Both the position numbers and the translations under genes were made by a program. The notes beneath the pieces were generated by a model. It ran no database searches, was not told the origin of the DNA, and was given only the letters and a program-made list of their open reading frames with translations. 64,000 bases of DNA, taken from assembly GCA_021325525.1 (NCBI GenBank), contig JAJPHB010000032.1, forward strand, positions 1 to 64,000, written 5' to 3'. Positions within the stretch are counted from its first letter, which is position 1, and each line of letters opens with the position of its first letter. Positions 50,059-59,424 of this stretch are shown piece by piece. The stretch comes from Alphaproteobacteria bacterium. GTDB taxonomy: Bacteria; Pseudomonadota; Alphaproteobacteria; ATCC43930; CGMCC-115725.

Positions 50059-51899
50059 GCGGCGGAACGCTCGACGAGATCAGCGAGCGAGAAATCGGGC
50101 GCACCCGACCGCTCGATGAAGACCATGTGCCAGAGCTGGAACATGATGGCGGCCCAGACGCGGTTTGTGTGATCGGCCTTTCCTTCGACATGGGGGCGAA
50201 CGAAGGCGGCATGGAATTCCGGCTTGAAGATACCCTGCTCGGCGAGGCGGCGCGGCGCCAGCAATCGCTCGGCCAGCGGCCGCAGGCGGCCGCGTAGCCA
50301 CAGCTTCAAGGGAATGACGAAGCCGCGCTTCGGCGCCGCGAGCACCGTCGGCGGCAACAGCGGCGCCACGGCGCGGCGCAGCAAGCCTTTCAGATCGCCG
50401 CGTGCCGTGCGCAGCTCGGCCGGCACCGAAAGCGCCGTCTCGGCGAATTCGGCATCGAGGAAGGGCGTCCGCGCCTCCAGCGCATGCGCCATCGAGAAGC
50501 GGTCGGTCATCATCAGGAATTCCTCAGCGAGCTGCGTCTCTATATCGGTCGCGGCGACGCGGTCGCGGATGGTGCCTTCGGCTTCGCGGTAATGGGCAAA
50601 GAGGAGCGCGGCGGTCGAGGGCGGCGTGCCGGCTCCCGGCTCGGCGAGGACCCGCCGCCGTTTCTCCTCGTCCGAGAGGTAATAGTAGCGATCGACGAAA
50701 TCCGCGGCGAAACGTTCCGCATCGATGTCGCGCGCACCGAAAAGCCGCGCCCAGCCTCCGCCTTCGAGCCGCGTCCACTTGCCGTAATTTCCGAAGAGCT
50801 CGTCGCCGCCGGTACCGGTCAGGCCGACCTTGACCTCGCGCCCCATCGCCTTGAAGACCGCCCATGACGGAAGACCGCCGCCATAAGGCTCGTCGAGATG
50901 CCAGACCATGGCGACGAGGTCGTCGAGCAAGCTCTCGGGGTCGAGTATCAGCTCCTCGTGCCGTGTCGCCCAGCGCTCGGCGACCGCGCGCGCCTGGGGC
51001 AGCTCGTTCCATTGTCCCTCGCCTGCGCCGGTAAAGCCGACCGAGAAGGTGCGCGGCGTCAGCCCGCCCTCCGCAAGAAGGCCGACGATGCTCGACGAAT
51101 CGAGCCCGCCCGACAGCGAGCAGGCGATCGGCACGTCCGAAAGGCTCCAGCGTTTGACGGCCGCGCGCAACGCTTGGCGAAGCCGCCACGGCCATTCGGC
51201 AGCGGGTGTGCGGTAGTCGGGGCGGATCGTAGGACGCCACCAGCGCTCGATCGTGACCTCGCCGTCGGCGAGGCGGTAGCTGAGGCACTCGCCCGGGCCG
51301 AGGCGCTGCACGCCATCGAGGATCGTCGCCCGGCCGGGCACATACATGAGGCTCATGTAATGCCAGAGGCTGGCGCGATCGAGGCGGCGCTCCAGAAAGG
51401 GCAGCGCGAGGAGCGCCTTCAGCTCGGAGGCGAAGGCGAAGCGGCCGGCGGCCCGCGTCCAATAGACCGGCTTGATGCCGAAGCGGTCGCGGGCGAGGAG
51501 AACGGTTCCGGCGGCGCGGTCATAAAGGGCGAAGGCGAACATGCCGTTGAGGCGCGGCAGCGCGTTCTTGCCCTCGCACATGAGAAGGCGCAGCAGCAGC
51601 TCGGTGTCGGAATGGTCCGTCGAGAAGCGTTCCCCCACCGCCTCGAGGGCGGCGCGCAGCTCCGGCGCGTTGTAGATCTCGCCATTATAGACAAGGACGA
51701 AGCGGCCGTCCGCGCTCGTCATCGGCTGATGGCCTCCGGCGAGATCGATGATGGCGAGGCGTCGCATCGCGAGGGCGAGCCGCGCCTCGACGTCGCGGAA
51801 GACGCCGTCATCGTCGGGGCCGCGATGGCGCAGGCGCTCGCTCATCGCGAGAATAGCGCCGTCATGCTGAGGACCGTGCAGACCGGCGATGCCGCACAT
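50055..51899 (-). CDS. asnB: asparagine-synthase-like glutamine amidotransferase, copy 3
   Basis: The 614-aa enzyme begins MCGIAGLHGPQHDG. It has RHRGPDDDG, YNGEIYNAPELR, PP-loop SLSGGLDSSSIVGLL and TGTGGDELFGNYGKW. ATG 51899 is fixed by the required Cys2; the longer frame adds 18 non-conserved residues. As with the other two copies, amidation of a glycan carboxyl group is more likely than asparagine supply, judged by context. Confidence 0.9.
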   Translation of the reverse strand: MCGIAGLHGPQHDGAILAMSERLRHRGPDDDGVFRDVEARLALAMRRLAIIDLAGGHQPMTSADGRFVLVYNGEIYNAPELRAALEAVGERFSTDHSDTELLLRLLMCEGKNALPRLNGMFAFALYDRAAGTVLLARDRFGIKPVYWTRAAGRFAFASELKALLALPFLERRLDRASLWHYMSLMYVPGRATILDGVQRLGPGECLSYRLADGEVTIERWWRPTIRPDYRTPAAEWPWRLRQALRAAVKRWSLSDVPIACSLSGGLDSSSIVGLLAEGGLTPRTFSVGFTGAGEGQWNELPQARAVAERWATRHEELILDPESLLDDLVAMVWHLDEPYGGGLPSWAVFKAMGREVKVGLTGTGGDELFGNYGKWTRLEGGGWARLFGARDIDAERFAADFVDRYYYLSDEEKRRRVLAEPGAGTPPSTAALLFAHYREAEGTIRDRVAATDIETQLAEEFLMMTDRFSMAHALEARTPFLDAEFAETALSVPAELRTARGDLKGLLRRAVAPLLPPTVLAAPKRGFVIPLKLWLRGRLRPLAERLLAPRRLAEQGIFKPEFHAAFVRPHVEGKADHTNRVWAAIMFQLWHMVFIERSGAPDFSLADLVERSAA

Positions 51900-51903
51900 C
51901 GGA

Positions 51904-52632
51904 TCAGAGGACTCCGCGCGCGATGCAGACGAGATGAGGCGCGGCGGGCGCACGGCCGAGCAGTCTCTTGGCCATCCGCTTCACGGCGCCGCCCGGCTGC
52001 CGCCAAGGGGCTCGTGCGAAATCCGTGGCGAACACCCGCTCGACGGCGAGCCCTCGTGCCGCGAGGGCCGCGGTCAAACTCGGCCCCGACCAGCTCCGCA
52101 GATGCTGCCAGCGGTGAAAGACGTGGTTGCAGGCGGGGCAATAGATCTCGGCGGCGCGGAGATCCTCTTCATGCGGCGTCGTGATGATGGCGACGCCTCC
52201 GGGAGCGAGAAGCCGGCGCAGCGCGTCGAGGAAGCCATCGAGATGCTCATCGGCAAGGTGCTCGATGACCTCGATGGATATGACCGCGTCGTAACGCCGC
52301 TCGGCCGCCAGCAGTTCGTCCAAAAGCACGGCGCCGCGGAACCCCGCGATACCGTGATTCCGCGCGTTGGCGGCGGCGACGGCCTCGGGCGAGATATCGG
52401 TCGCGCTCACCTCCATGCCGAGTGCCGCCAGATGCGGCTCGAGGAAGCCGAGGCCGCAGCCGTAGTCGAGAACGCTGCGGCGGCCTTTCAGCCAGGGCCG
52501 CAGCTGGCGCGCGATGAGAGCGCCGAAGCGATGCGTGAAGTACTGGTCGGGAAATTGCGCTTGCCAGCGCCAATAGCGCGCGGCGAGCGCGTCGGTCCAC
52601 TGCATCGCAGGATAGGGCTGCGGTTCCGTCAT
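51904..52632 (-). CDS. SAM-dependent methyltransferase (UbiG/Coq3-like fold)
   Basis: The 242-aa protein has motif I VLDYGCGLGFLEPHL, DISPEAVAAANARN and SIEVIEHLADEHLDG, and a possible metal site CPACNHVFHRW (CxxC plus H). The start overlaps the upstream methyltransferase stop (ATGA). It is the third of the stand-alone methyltransferases in this locus. Confidence 0.82.
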   Translation of the reverse strand: MTEPQPYPAMQWTDALAARYWRWQAQFPDQYFTHRFGALIARQLRPWLKGRRSVLDYGCGLGFLEPHLAALGMEVSATDISPEAVAAANARNHGIAGFRGAVLLDELLAAERRYDAVISIEVIEHLADEHLDGFLDALRRLLAPGGVAIITTPHEEDLRAAEIYCPACNHVFHRWQHLRSWSGPSLTAALAARGLAVERVFATDFARAPWRQPGGAVKRMAKRLLGRAPAAPHLVCIARGVL

Positions 52633-53618
52633 GGGTCGAGCGGCTTTCGGCCGTTGCCGACGACGCCGTTGCCTCCTTCCCGGACGATGAAATCGCGGTA
52701 GCCGGCCGCGCGAAACCAGCCGCGAACCGCATCGAGCGTCACCGGAATGTCGTAGGCCGGTGCCAACGCGTCGAACGTGTCCATGATTGCCCAGCGCCGG
52801 CGCTCCGCCCGGCCGAGATCGGTATAGAAATAGTTGAAGCAGGGGACGATCGCGCCGAGATAGCGGCCGAAAAACGGTATCCGCTTGATTGCCGTGTCGA
52901 GCGGCAGCCATTTCGGGATGAACCATTCGAGGAACGCCAGCAGGCGCTCGGGCTCGATCCGTGTCGTGAGCGGCCGCCACAGATACTTCGCTTTCCAGGG
53001 CTGGATCTTGCCGTCCTTCAAATAGACATCGACCGAGATGCGACCGCCCGGGCGCAAGACGCGATCGAGCGCGCGGAACGCCGCCGCCGGATCGGGCGTG
53101 TGCTGAAGGACGCCGTGGCAGAAGACGCGGTCGAAGGCGCCGGCGCGGAATGGCATGTCGAGAATATCGGCCTGCAGGAAGATGGCGCCGCTGCCTTCGC
53201 CGAGATTGGCGGCGGCGACATCGACTGCGGTGCTGTAGTCGAACGAGACGAGCTCTGCGCCGCTCTCGGCGAGGAGCGTGGTGAAACGCCCGGCGCCGCA
53301 GCCGGCTTCGAGAACGAGCTCGCCGCGCAGATCCTCGAGACGCCATTCGGTTTCGCGGAGAAAGCGGTCGCGCGTCAGGCTGGTCCCGTTCACCGCATCG
53401 ATCTGCTCGCGCGCAAATTTGTGCCATTGCCGTGCGAAGGAGGCGTTGTAGCCGTCGCCCGTGCGAAACCGGAGAATGCCGTTGGTGATGGGAATGCTGC
53501 GGTCGCCGAGGCGCAAGCAATCCACGCCGAGCCGCAATGGCGAGTCGGGAAAGATCCGCCGTAGCCGGTCGACGAGCCGAAGATCGCCGATCTCACAATT
53601 CGAGATAGTCGATGTCAT
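52629..53618 (-). CDS. class I SAM-dependent methyltransferase with N-terminal Trm112-like remnant
   Basis: The 329-aa protein has motif I VLEAGCGAGRFTTLLA and SFDYSTAVDVA, then VFCHGVLQHTPDPAAA. The N-terminal LRLGDRSIPITNGILRF followed by YNASFARQWHKF resembles family members that carry a zinc-binding Trm112-like start, but the paired cysteines are gone here. The start at 53618 overlaps the next gene by 26 bp; a shorter start cannot be excluded. Confidence 0.8.
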   Translation of the reverse strand: MTSTISNCEIGDLRLVDRLRRIFPDSPLRLGVDCLRLGDRSIPITNGILRFRTGDGYNASFARQWHKFAREQIDAVNGTSLTRDRFLRETEWRLEDLRGELVLEAGCGAGRFTTLLAESGAELVSFDYSTAVDVAAANLGEGSGAIFLQADILDMPFRAGAFDRVFCHGVLQHTPDPAAAFRALDRVLRPGGRISVDVYLKDGKIQPWKAKYLWRPLTTRIEPERLLAFLEWFIPKWLPLDTAIKRIPFFGRYLGAIVPCFNYFYTDLGRAERRRWAIMDTFDALAPAYDIPVTLDAVRGWFRAAGYRDFIVREGGNGVVGNGRKPLDP

Positions 53619-55275
53619 TCCCGGCGGCCCAGACGGCGAAGCGGTGCAGATCGCCATTGGCGCGCAGCTCGGCCACGGAGCGCGCCACAGTGGCGAGATT
53701 CTGATCGAGCGCTCCGACGCCGCGCTCGCGCCTTTGAAACACGGACCGGAAGCTCGACATCGACCAGGGGCGCAGAATGAAGGCGGCATGCGCATGGCGC
53801 CGCGCCCGCAGGACGAGCTGCGGCGTCATCGGCGGCGCGTCCTGGAGCCGCGCGAGGCGGCCCAGATATTCCGCTCGGCTGCTCGAATCGACCGTGAAGC
53901 CCAGGCCCGAATAGCGTCCGGTCCCCGCCGTCAGCGTCGCCTTCCCGAAGCAGGGGAGCTCCATCCCGCATGTGCCGCGTACGGTCACTCCGAAATCGCT
54001 CGCGGCGAAGAGCGAGGCGGTGGAAATACGGGTGTCCGGCAGCAGCAGCCTCACATGCGGCGGCAGCGCCCCGAGACGCCGGCGAATGAGCGACAGCTCG
54101 GAATATTCGCCGGTCGCGCCGTCGCGCGCGCGCTTCCAGAGATTGGCCGGGTGCAGCTTGATCAGCCATGAGAGCGCGGGATTGCGCGCGGCGGCCCGCA
54201 CTGTCTCGATGAACCACTCGCCATAATCCTCGAAGAGATCTTCGCCATAGAAGAGATTGGCATCCCACAGCACATGCGAGAAGACGGTGGCAATCTTCTT
54301 TCCGGGATCGAGCGCCAGCATGCGCTTCAGCGCGCCCGGATCGGCGTCTTCGGTGTCGGGTTGGTTGCGGCGCTGCAGATACCATTTGCCGCTGTAGCGC
54401 GCCGCCAGAATCTCGTCGACCGCGCGCTCCTCCGCCATGCCCCAGGGCCGGCGCAGTACCGCCGCGAAACTCTCGGGCGAGACCGAGGAAGGATGCATGC
54501 GGCGGGTCTCGCGCGTCAGCCGCTTGAAGATGAGCGCATCGTCGCGCCAGGGCTGCGTCACCTGGATGACGGCGATGCCGCCGGCGATGAGGCGATCGAC
54601 GAAGGGGCCATAGACCGTGTAATTGGCCTCGATGACGAGGCCGAGATCGGCGCGCGCGGCCGCGACGACGCGCTCGGCCGCGCGGACGCGCCGCAGCACC
54701 TGCGGGAGCAGCGTCGCGATCTCGCCGCGCGTCGCCTCCTCGGCGGGATCGGGTGCGCCTTCGAGCCGGCGACGCGATACGGTCGAGAGAATCTGCGGGC
54801 CGATCCAGGAGCCTCCGAAGGTCCAGGCCTTGACCGCCTGGAAGGAGGGCGCGCCGGCCAGCAGCCGCGCCGCCTCGGCTTCGGCTTCCGCCGCCTCCTC
54901 GGCAGTGGGCGCGAAATCCTCGAGATAGAGGAAATCCGCGATCCCGAAGGCTGCGAAATAGCGTCGCGCCCGCGTATTTGCCCGCGCGTTGGTGAGGATG
55001 ATCGGCCGCCAGCCCGCGAGCTTCAGCGCCGCACCCAGCATCGCCTCGATCTTCAGCTGATAGACCATGTCGGAGAGCGAGACGATGAGAAGCCGCTTCG
55101 CCGCCAGCGTCGGCTCAGGCAGCGCCGCGCGGAGCCAGGCAAGCTCCTGCGCCGTTTGCCGCAGATCGGCCCGCACTGCCCTTTCGGTTTCGGGATCGCG
55201 CAGGCTGCGGGCGAGGTCGATGATGGCGGGGCCGATGACCGGCAGGCGCGCCACTTTGGCGGCTTTATGGCGCAT
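53593..55275 (-). CDS. capsule-type GT-B protein of unknown specificity
   Basis: This 560-aa cytoplasmic protein has a C-terminal half with SWLIKLHPANLW and the segment FGVTVRGTCGMELPCFGKA...GTGRYSGLGF. That pattern is seen in capsule biosynthesis proteins of the KpsS/KpsC and CDP-glycerol transferase-like superfamily (conserved K.HP and RGT.G.E..). The N-terminal half has a Rossmann-like LLIVSLSDMVYQLKIEAMLG. The sugar it transfers is not deducible. It overlaps neuA by 11 bp. Confidence 0.65.
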   Translation of the reverse strand: MRHKAAKVARLPVIGPAIIDLARSLRDPETERAVRADLRQTAQELAWLRAALPEPTLAAKRLLIVSLSDMVYQLKIEAMLGAALKLAGWRPIILTNARANTRARRYFAAFGIADFLYLEDFAPTAEEAAEAEAEAARLLAGAPSFQAVKAWTFGGSWIGPQILSTVSRRRLEGAPDPAEEATRGEIATLLPQVLRRVRAAERVVAAARADLGLVIEANYTVYGPFVDRLIAGGIAVIQVTQPWRDDALIFKRLTRETRRMHPSSVSPESFAAVLRRPWGMAEERAVDEILAARYSGKWYLQRRNQPDTEDADPGALKRMLALDPGKKIATVFSHVLWDANLFYGEDLFEDYGEWFIETVRAAARNPALSWLIKLHPANLWKRARDGATGEYSELSLIRRRLGALPPHVRLLLPDTRISTASLFAASDFGVTVRGTCGMELPCFGKATLTAGTGRYSGLGFTVDSSSRAEYLGRLARLQDAPPMTPQLVLRARRHAHAAFILRPWSMSSFRSVFQRRERGVGALDQNLATVARSVAELRANGDLHRFAVWAAGNDIDYLEL

Positions 55276-55975
55276 TGCGGCGCTCCCGGTCGGCGAGAAG
55301 GAGCTCGGCCAGACGCAGATCGTCCGGACCGTCGATATCGAGCGAGTCTTCGCGGCTCATCTCATAGCCGAAACTGCGGTCGGTGTAGAGCATGCCGGCG
55401 CGGACGATCTCGGGTCGCAGGACCAGCACGGCCGGGCCGTTGCGGGCCCAGAGCCGCTCCTTTTTCTGTCTCAGGTAAGATTGCGGGGTTGCGGCGAGGT
55501 ATGGCGTCACCCGCCCATCCTCCATCCGCATGAGCGAGGTCGGCGTGAACTGGTGCGGGACCGCGACGACACTGACCACCGAATCGGCCTCGCGCGCCTG
55601 GAAGAGCGCGACGGCCTCGTCGATATGCTGCGCCGTGCGAAAGGGCGAGGTCGGCTGCAGCAGGACGATTGCTTCAATGGGACCCGTGCCGTTCGCTTCG
55701 AGCCATTCGAGCGCATGGGCGATCACCGCGATCATCGGCGTGTCGTCGCCGGCGATCGCCGACGGCCGCAGGAACGGCGCTTCGAGGCCGAGGCTGCGCC
55801 CGAGCGCGGCGAGAGCGGGATCGTCGGTGGAGATGAGCCGGCGGTTGATGGCGCGGCTGCCGGCGGCCGCATCGGCGGTGTAGGCGAGCAAGGGGCGGCC
55901 GCCGAGCGGCGCCGCGTTCTTGCGCGGAATGGCCTTCGAGCCGCCGCGCGCCGGGACGAGCGCAATGATGCTCAT
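55265..55975 (-). CDS. neuA: acylneuraminate cytidylyltransferase (CMP-nonulosonate synthetase)
   Basis: The 236-aa enzyme has the CTP-binding motif ALVPARGGSKAIPRKNAAPL, followed by LISTDDPAL, VLLQPTSPFRTAQHID and DIDGPDDLRLAE, the metal-binding end segment. It activates a nonulosonic acid as CMP-sugar for transfer. The start gives ATGA coupling to the acyltransferase gene. Whether the sugar is sialic, legionaminic or pseudaminic acid is undetermined. Confidence 0.88.
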   Translation of the reverse strand: MSIIALVPARGGSKAIPRKNAAPLGGRPLLAYTADAAAGSRAINRRLISTDDPALAALGRSLGLEAPFLRPSAIAGDDTPMIAVIAHALEWLEANGTGPIEAIVLLQPTSPFRTAQHIDEAVALFQAREADSVVSVVAVPHQFTPTSLMRMEDGRVTPYLAATPQSYLRQKKERLWARNGPAVLVLRPEIVRAGMLYTDRSFGYEMSREDSLDIDGPDDLRLAELLLADRERRNAP

Positions 55976-57045
55976 CGGTCGTAGAGCTGGTAGCCGCGCA
56001 GCGAATTGCGCAGCCGGACGATCGGCCGCTCGACGAGAATGCGAATGAGGACCGCAAGCGCGAAGCTCGCGGCGACGGTGAGGCCGAAGGCGGCGCTGTT
56101 GCCGAGATGGAGCGTGATGACGGCGAAGATCACCGAGGGATGGACGAGATAGAGGGCGTAGGTGAGATCGCCGAGGCGCTTGTCGATGCGCTCGGCGGCG
56201 CGCGAGGCGCGCAGCGTCGTAAGTCCGACCATGAGCAGGAAGACGGTGATGAAGATCGCCGTCGAGGCCGTCACATGAAAGGACGGGCCGGCCGCGAGCC
56301 CGCGCGCGTTGTAGCCGAAATATGCATGGACCGCGAGAAGGAAGGCGACCGCGGCGGGCAGCGAGAGGCGTGCGTCGCCGCGGGCAAGGCGGAAATAGAG
56401 GAGCGCGCCGAGGATGAAGAACGGCGCGAATTGGAAGGCACCGTAAAAGCGCGCCTGCGCGCCGCTCCTCCAGACCCAAAGATAGAGAATGAGCGATGCC
56501 GCAGCTGCGAGCGGAAGCACGGGCATCCGCGGCAGAAGGCGCGTCGTTGCGAAGGCGGCGGCGGCGAGGAGATAGAACTGACATTCGACGATGACGGCCC
56601 AGGCGACGGATATGACGAGCAGCGTGTTGCCGTGCGGAAGATAAGCGGGCAGGAGCCCCAAATTCACGGCGATGCCGAAGGGGCTCCAATCGGCGGTTTC
56701 GCCCGCCCACAGCCGGGCGGCATAGGCGACCGGTACCGCCGCGAGGTAGGCGGGATAGATCTTGAGCGCGCGGTTGAGCAGGAACTTCGTTGTCGAGCGG
56801 CGGTAGAAGATGTCGAGCGCCTCGGAGATGACGAAGCCGGAGACGACGAAGAAAAGGAGGACGCCGACATTGCCGAGGGCCAAGGGACCGACGAATCCGG
56901 GCAGGAAGCCGCTCGCATGGCTGACGAGAACGAGACTCGCCAGGAGAAACCGGTAGGCCCCGAGGACGCGGTAGGGATGCGCCGTCACGCGCGGGACGGC
57001 GGCTGCCGTGCTCGGAGCGGCGGCGTCGAGCGCCAGCGTCTTCAT
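55972..57045 (-). CDS. acyltransferase 3 family membrane protein (glycan O-acylation)
   Basis: The 357-aa protein has about ten membrane helices, RFLLASLVLVSHASGFLP near the start with the conserved histidine, and VLLFFVVSGFVISEALDIF and RALKIYPAYLAAVPV typical of the family. These proteins move acetyl or related groups across the membrane onto surface sugars. It is coupled to neuA and 34 bp from the 2OG-type enzyme, so nonulosonate O-acetylation is plausible. Confidence 0.86.
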   Translation of the reverse strand: MKTLALDAAAPSTAAAVPRVTAHPYRVLGAYRFLLASLVLVSHASGFLPGFVGPLALGNVGVLLFFVVSGFVISEALDIFYRRSTTKFLLNRALKIYPAYLAAVPVAYAARLWAGETADWSPFGIAVNLGLLPAYLPHGNTLLVISVAWAVIVECQFYLLAAAAFATTRLLPRMPVLPLAAAASLILYLWVWRSGAQARFYGAFQFAPFFILGALLYFRLARGDARLSLPAAVAFLLAVHAYFGYNARGLAAGPSFHVTASTAIFITVFLLMVGLTTLRASRAAERIDKRLGDLTYALYLVHPSVIFAVITLHLGNSAAFGLTVAASFALAVLIRILVERPIVRLRNSLRGYQLYDR

Positions 57046-57079
57046 GTCGACCCGAGGAGCCGGCTCATCGCGCTGTTCA

Positions 57080-57922
57080 TCAATATCGCGGCGTAATGGC
57101 GGCGCGCTGCGCCGGAGAGAGCGCCGGCACCGCGGCGATGAAGGCGGCGCGGTCGAAGAGCGGCGCGCACCATTGCGGCGACAACGGCCGCGCCGAGTTG
57201 TAGCAGAAAAAGAGCGCGAGGCGGTCTGCGGTCGCGGCGATGCGGCCGCGGTGATAGACGCGGCAGGTATCGACGAAAACCGCGGTGCCGCGCTTGCCGG
57301 TGCAGCATCGCCAGCGCGCCGGCGGCACGAGCCGGGCCATCGCGGCATCGCTCGCGCGCGAGCCGTCGTGCGGAACGCGCCAGGACGCCGGCGTCAGCGG
57401 CCGCGGAATGAACTCGAACGGCCCGCCGTTTTCGTCCACATCGTTCAGATAGACGATGATCTTGAGGATTCGGTTGTCCTCATTGTCGCGATGCAGAAGA
57501 CGCGTCTCGACCTTGTCGCCGCCGACGATGTCGCGCCGCACGGTCAAGCCGCGATAGACGATTGGGAGCCCGATATAGTTTTCGGCGATGGCCAGCAGCC
57601 GCTCGTCGAGCCCCCAGCGGATGAGGTCGGGATAGCGCCCGATTTCCTCGGCCGCCGCCTGCACGCCGAAGCCGCCCTTGACCGGGGCGCGTCCTGCCAT
57701 CGCCCGCTGCAAGGCATCGCCCGCCGCCAGCATCGCCGCGGTTCCGGGGATCGCGAGATCCTCGAGGGACGTGGCCGCCCCGCCCTCGCCTTCGATGCGC
57801 CGTACCAGCGCGGCGTCCGCGGCCGAAAGGGCCGGCAATGCCGCGCGATGGCGCCGTCGCCGGTCCCAGTAGACGAGATTCCAGCGCTGCTCGTTCGCGT
57901 GCTGACGCAGATCCTGCATCAT
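57080..57922 (-). CDS. phytanoyl-CoA-dioxygenase-like 2OG/Fe(II) enzyme
   Basis: The 280-aa protein keeps the iron triad: H144-x-D146 (LLHRDNED) and H224 (VYHRGR), with R226 or R234 as the 2OG anchor. FVDTCRVYHRGR matches the distal motif of the PhyH family. ATG 57922 follows a GAGGGG site at suitable spacing; an upstream TTG start is possible but less likely. Its place between the acyltransferase/neuA and neuC suggests hydroxylation of a sugar or acyl group in the same pathway. Confidence 0.74.
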   Translation of the reverse strand: MMQDLRQHANEQRWNLVYWDRRRRHRAALPALSAADAALVRRIEGEGGAATSLEDLAIPGTAAMLAAGDALQRAMAGRAPVKGGFGVQAAAEEIGRYPDLIRWGLDERLLAIAENYIGLPIVYRGLTVRRDIVGGDKVETRLLHRDNEDNRILKIIVYLNDVDENGGPFEFIPRPLTPASWRVPHDGSRASDAAMARLVPPARWRCCTGKRGTAVFVDTCRVYHRGRIAATADRLALFFCYNSARPLSPQWCAPLFDRAAFIAAVPALSPAQRAAITPRY

Positions 57923-57933
57923 GGCGCCGCCCC

Positions 57934-59088
57934 TCAATAGGTGATGCGCTTCTGGATGTCGATGCGGCCGGTTGCGGCCAGCACCTCGGCGATGCGGCGG
58001 CCGGCCTCGCCATCGCCATAGATGGTGTCGGACGGGTAGCGGCGCTGCGCCGCTTGCCGGCGGAGCGCCGCAACGATCGCATCCTTCTCGTGCGGCACGT
58101 CGAGAACGTTGCGGCCGCGCTCGCGACCGGCCTGGCGCGATCCGATGTTGACGACGGGCGTGCCGATATAGGCGCCCTCGCGGATGCCGCTCGACGAGTT
58201 TCCGACGAGGCAGGCGGCGCGCGCCATCAGCCGGATATAGGTCTCGACCGGAAGATTCTTGAAAAAATGCATGCCCTGCGCGAGCCCGCGCTCGCGCAGC
58301 TTGCGGATGCCGCGCGCGATGTCCTCGGATCCGGCATCGGCATTGGGCCAGAGCACGATCGCGGGCAGGCCGATCTCGCGCACCGCTTCGAGAGTCGTCG
58401 TGATCTGCCGCTCGCCCTCGCCATATTCGGTCGTCACCGGATGCTGCGAGACGAGGAGGAAGGGCGCGTCGAGATCGAGGCGGTCGCCGACGCCGAGATC
58501 GAAGATGGCGGCATCGAGCGGCGCCGTGCCGTCGCCGAGGATCTCGGCGACGAGATCGACGCGCGGGCAGCCGACGAGGTGCACGGTCTCGGCCGGCTCG
58601 CCGAGCCGGATGATGCGCTCGCGCGCACCGCGGCTCGCCGGGAAATGGAGATGGGCGAATTTGGTGACCGCGTGGCGGATGCTCTCGTCGATGGTGCCCG
58701 AGACCTCGCCGCCCATCGTATGCGCGATCGGAATGTTCATATAGGCGGCCGCCAAGGTCGTCGCCATCGTCTCGAAGCGGTCGCCGACGGTGAGGACGAT
58801 GTCGGGCGCGAGCGTCGCGAAGACGGTCGGCAGTTCGAGGAGGCCGAGGCCGGTCGATTTCGCCATGGTGACCGGCGTCTCGCCCTCGATCAGCATGTGC
58901 ACCTTGGCGGCGATGGCGAAGCCGTCGCGCTCGATGAGCCGCGCGACGGCGCCATACCGGTCGAGCAGCGCCGAGGCGCCGGCGACGATCTGCAGCGATA
59001 GCTCCGGATGCGCCGCGATGGCGCGCAGCGCCGATTTGATGCTGCTGTAATTGGCCCTGGAGCCGATGACGACGCAGATCTTCTTCAC
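57934..59088 (-). CDS. neuC: UDP-N-acetylglucosamine 2-epimerase, hydrolysing (NeuC/LegG-like)
   Basis: The 384-aa enzyme begins VKKICVVIGSRANYSSIKSAL and has TVGDRFETMATTLAA, IPIAHTMGGEVSGTIDESIRH and VGNSSSGIREG near the C-terminus, the signature set of hydrolysing UDP-GlcNAc epimerases. It yields ManNAc or the 2,4-diacetamido analogue. GTG 59088 is preferred, because the family starts at this lysine-rich strand; an ATG at 59118 gives ten extra residues. It ends 11 bp before the dioxygenase gene. Confidence 0.88.
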   Translation of the reverse strand: MKKICVVIGSRANYSSIKSALRAIAAHPELSLQIVAGASALLDRYGAVARLIERDGFAIAAKVHMLIEGETPVTMAKSTGLGLLELPTVFATLAPDIVLTVGDRFETMATTLAAAYMNIPIAHTMGGEVSGTIDESIRHAVTKFAHLHFPASRGARERIIRLGEPAETVHLVGCPRVDLVAEILGDGTAPLDAAIFDLGVGDRLDLDAPFLLVSQHPVTTEYGEGERQITTTLEAVREIGLPAIVLWPNADAGSEDIARGIRKLRERGLAQGMHFFKNLPVETYIRLMARAACLVGNSSSGIREGAYIGTPVVNIGSRQAGRERGRNVLDVPHEKDAIVAALRRQAAQRRYPSDTIYGDGEAGRRIAEVLAATGRIDIQKRITY

Positions 59089-59145
59089 GCGATGCTCGCT
59101 CTCATCTAGTATGTGCATGTGCTTTGCATGTTAAGGAAAGAAGAT
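59089..59145. promoter_or_regulatory. divergent AT-richer promoter region between neuC and the RHH gene
   Basis: The 57-bp stretch is AT-richer than its surroundings and contains GTGCATGTGCTTTGCATG (59113-59130), a partly symmetric sequence suited to a ribbon-helix-helix operator. AAGGAAAGAAG serves as ribosome-binding site for the + gene. No firm promoter hexamers can be assigned. Confidence 0.35.
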
Positions 59146-59424
59146 ATGGCGCTTGCGACGGAGCGCGTCGTTGTCCTTATGACCAAACCCGAGCGGCGAG
59201 CTTTGGAAGCCAAGGCGCGGCGCATAAGGACCTCGACGGCGGAGCTCGTTCGCCGCTCGATCGCGGCATTCGATCCCGAGGCCGACGAGGCCGAGATTGA
59301 AAGCTTGCTCGACGCCCTGACGCGCTCTCATCAGGCGACCCTGGCCGCTCTCGACAAGGCCGAGCGGGAATTGGCCGAGACGCGGAAGCAGATCGCCGAG
59401 CGGATGGCCGCGAGAAATCCGTGA
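59146..59424 (+). CDS. small ribbon-helix-helix-like protein with C-terminal coiled coil
   Basis: The 92-aa protein starts MALATERVVVLMTKPERRAL: the beta-strand (ERVVVLMT) plus two helices (RRALEAKARRIRTSTAELVRRSI) fits a CopG/Arc-type ribbon-helix-helix DNA-binding domain. The second half (IESLLDALTRSHQATLAALDKAERELAETRKQIAERM) is a heptad-rich coiled coil. It is the only gene besides its neighbour on the plus strand in the 27-kb glycan locus. ATG 59146 has AAGGAAAGAAG upstream. It could be an antitoxin-like or autoregulatory factor. Confidence 0.74.
   Translation: MALATERVVVLMTKPERRALEAKARRIRTSTAELVRRSIAAFDPEADEAEIESLLDALTRSHQATLAALDKAERELAETRKQIAERMAARNP

Noticed and set aside
57923-57937. 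TTG start giving a five-residue longer dioxygenase
   Set aside because: The GAGGGG site is placed correctly for the ATG at 57922. TTG starts are rare.
59113-59145. Upstream start for the RHH protein (MHVLCMLRKED extension)
   Set aside because: The ATG at 59146 has an AAGGAAAGAAG ribosome-binding site, and the RHH strand begins right after it. The extension has no site.
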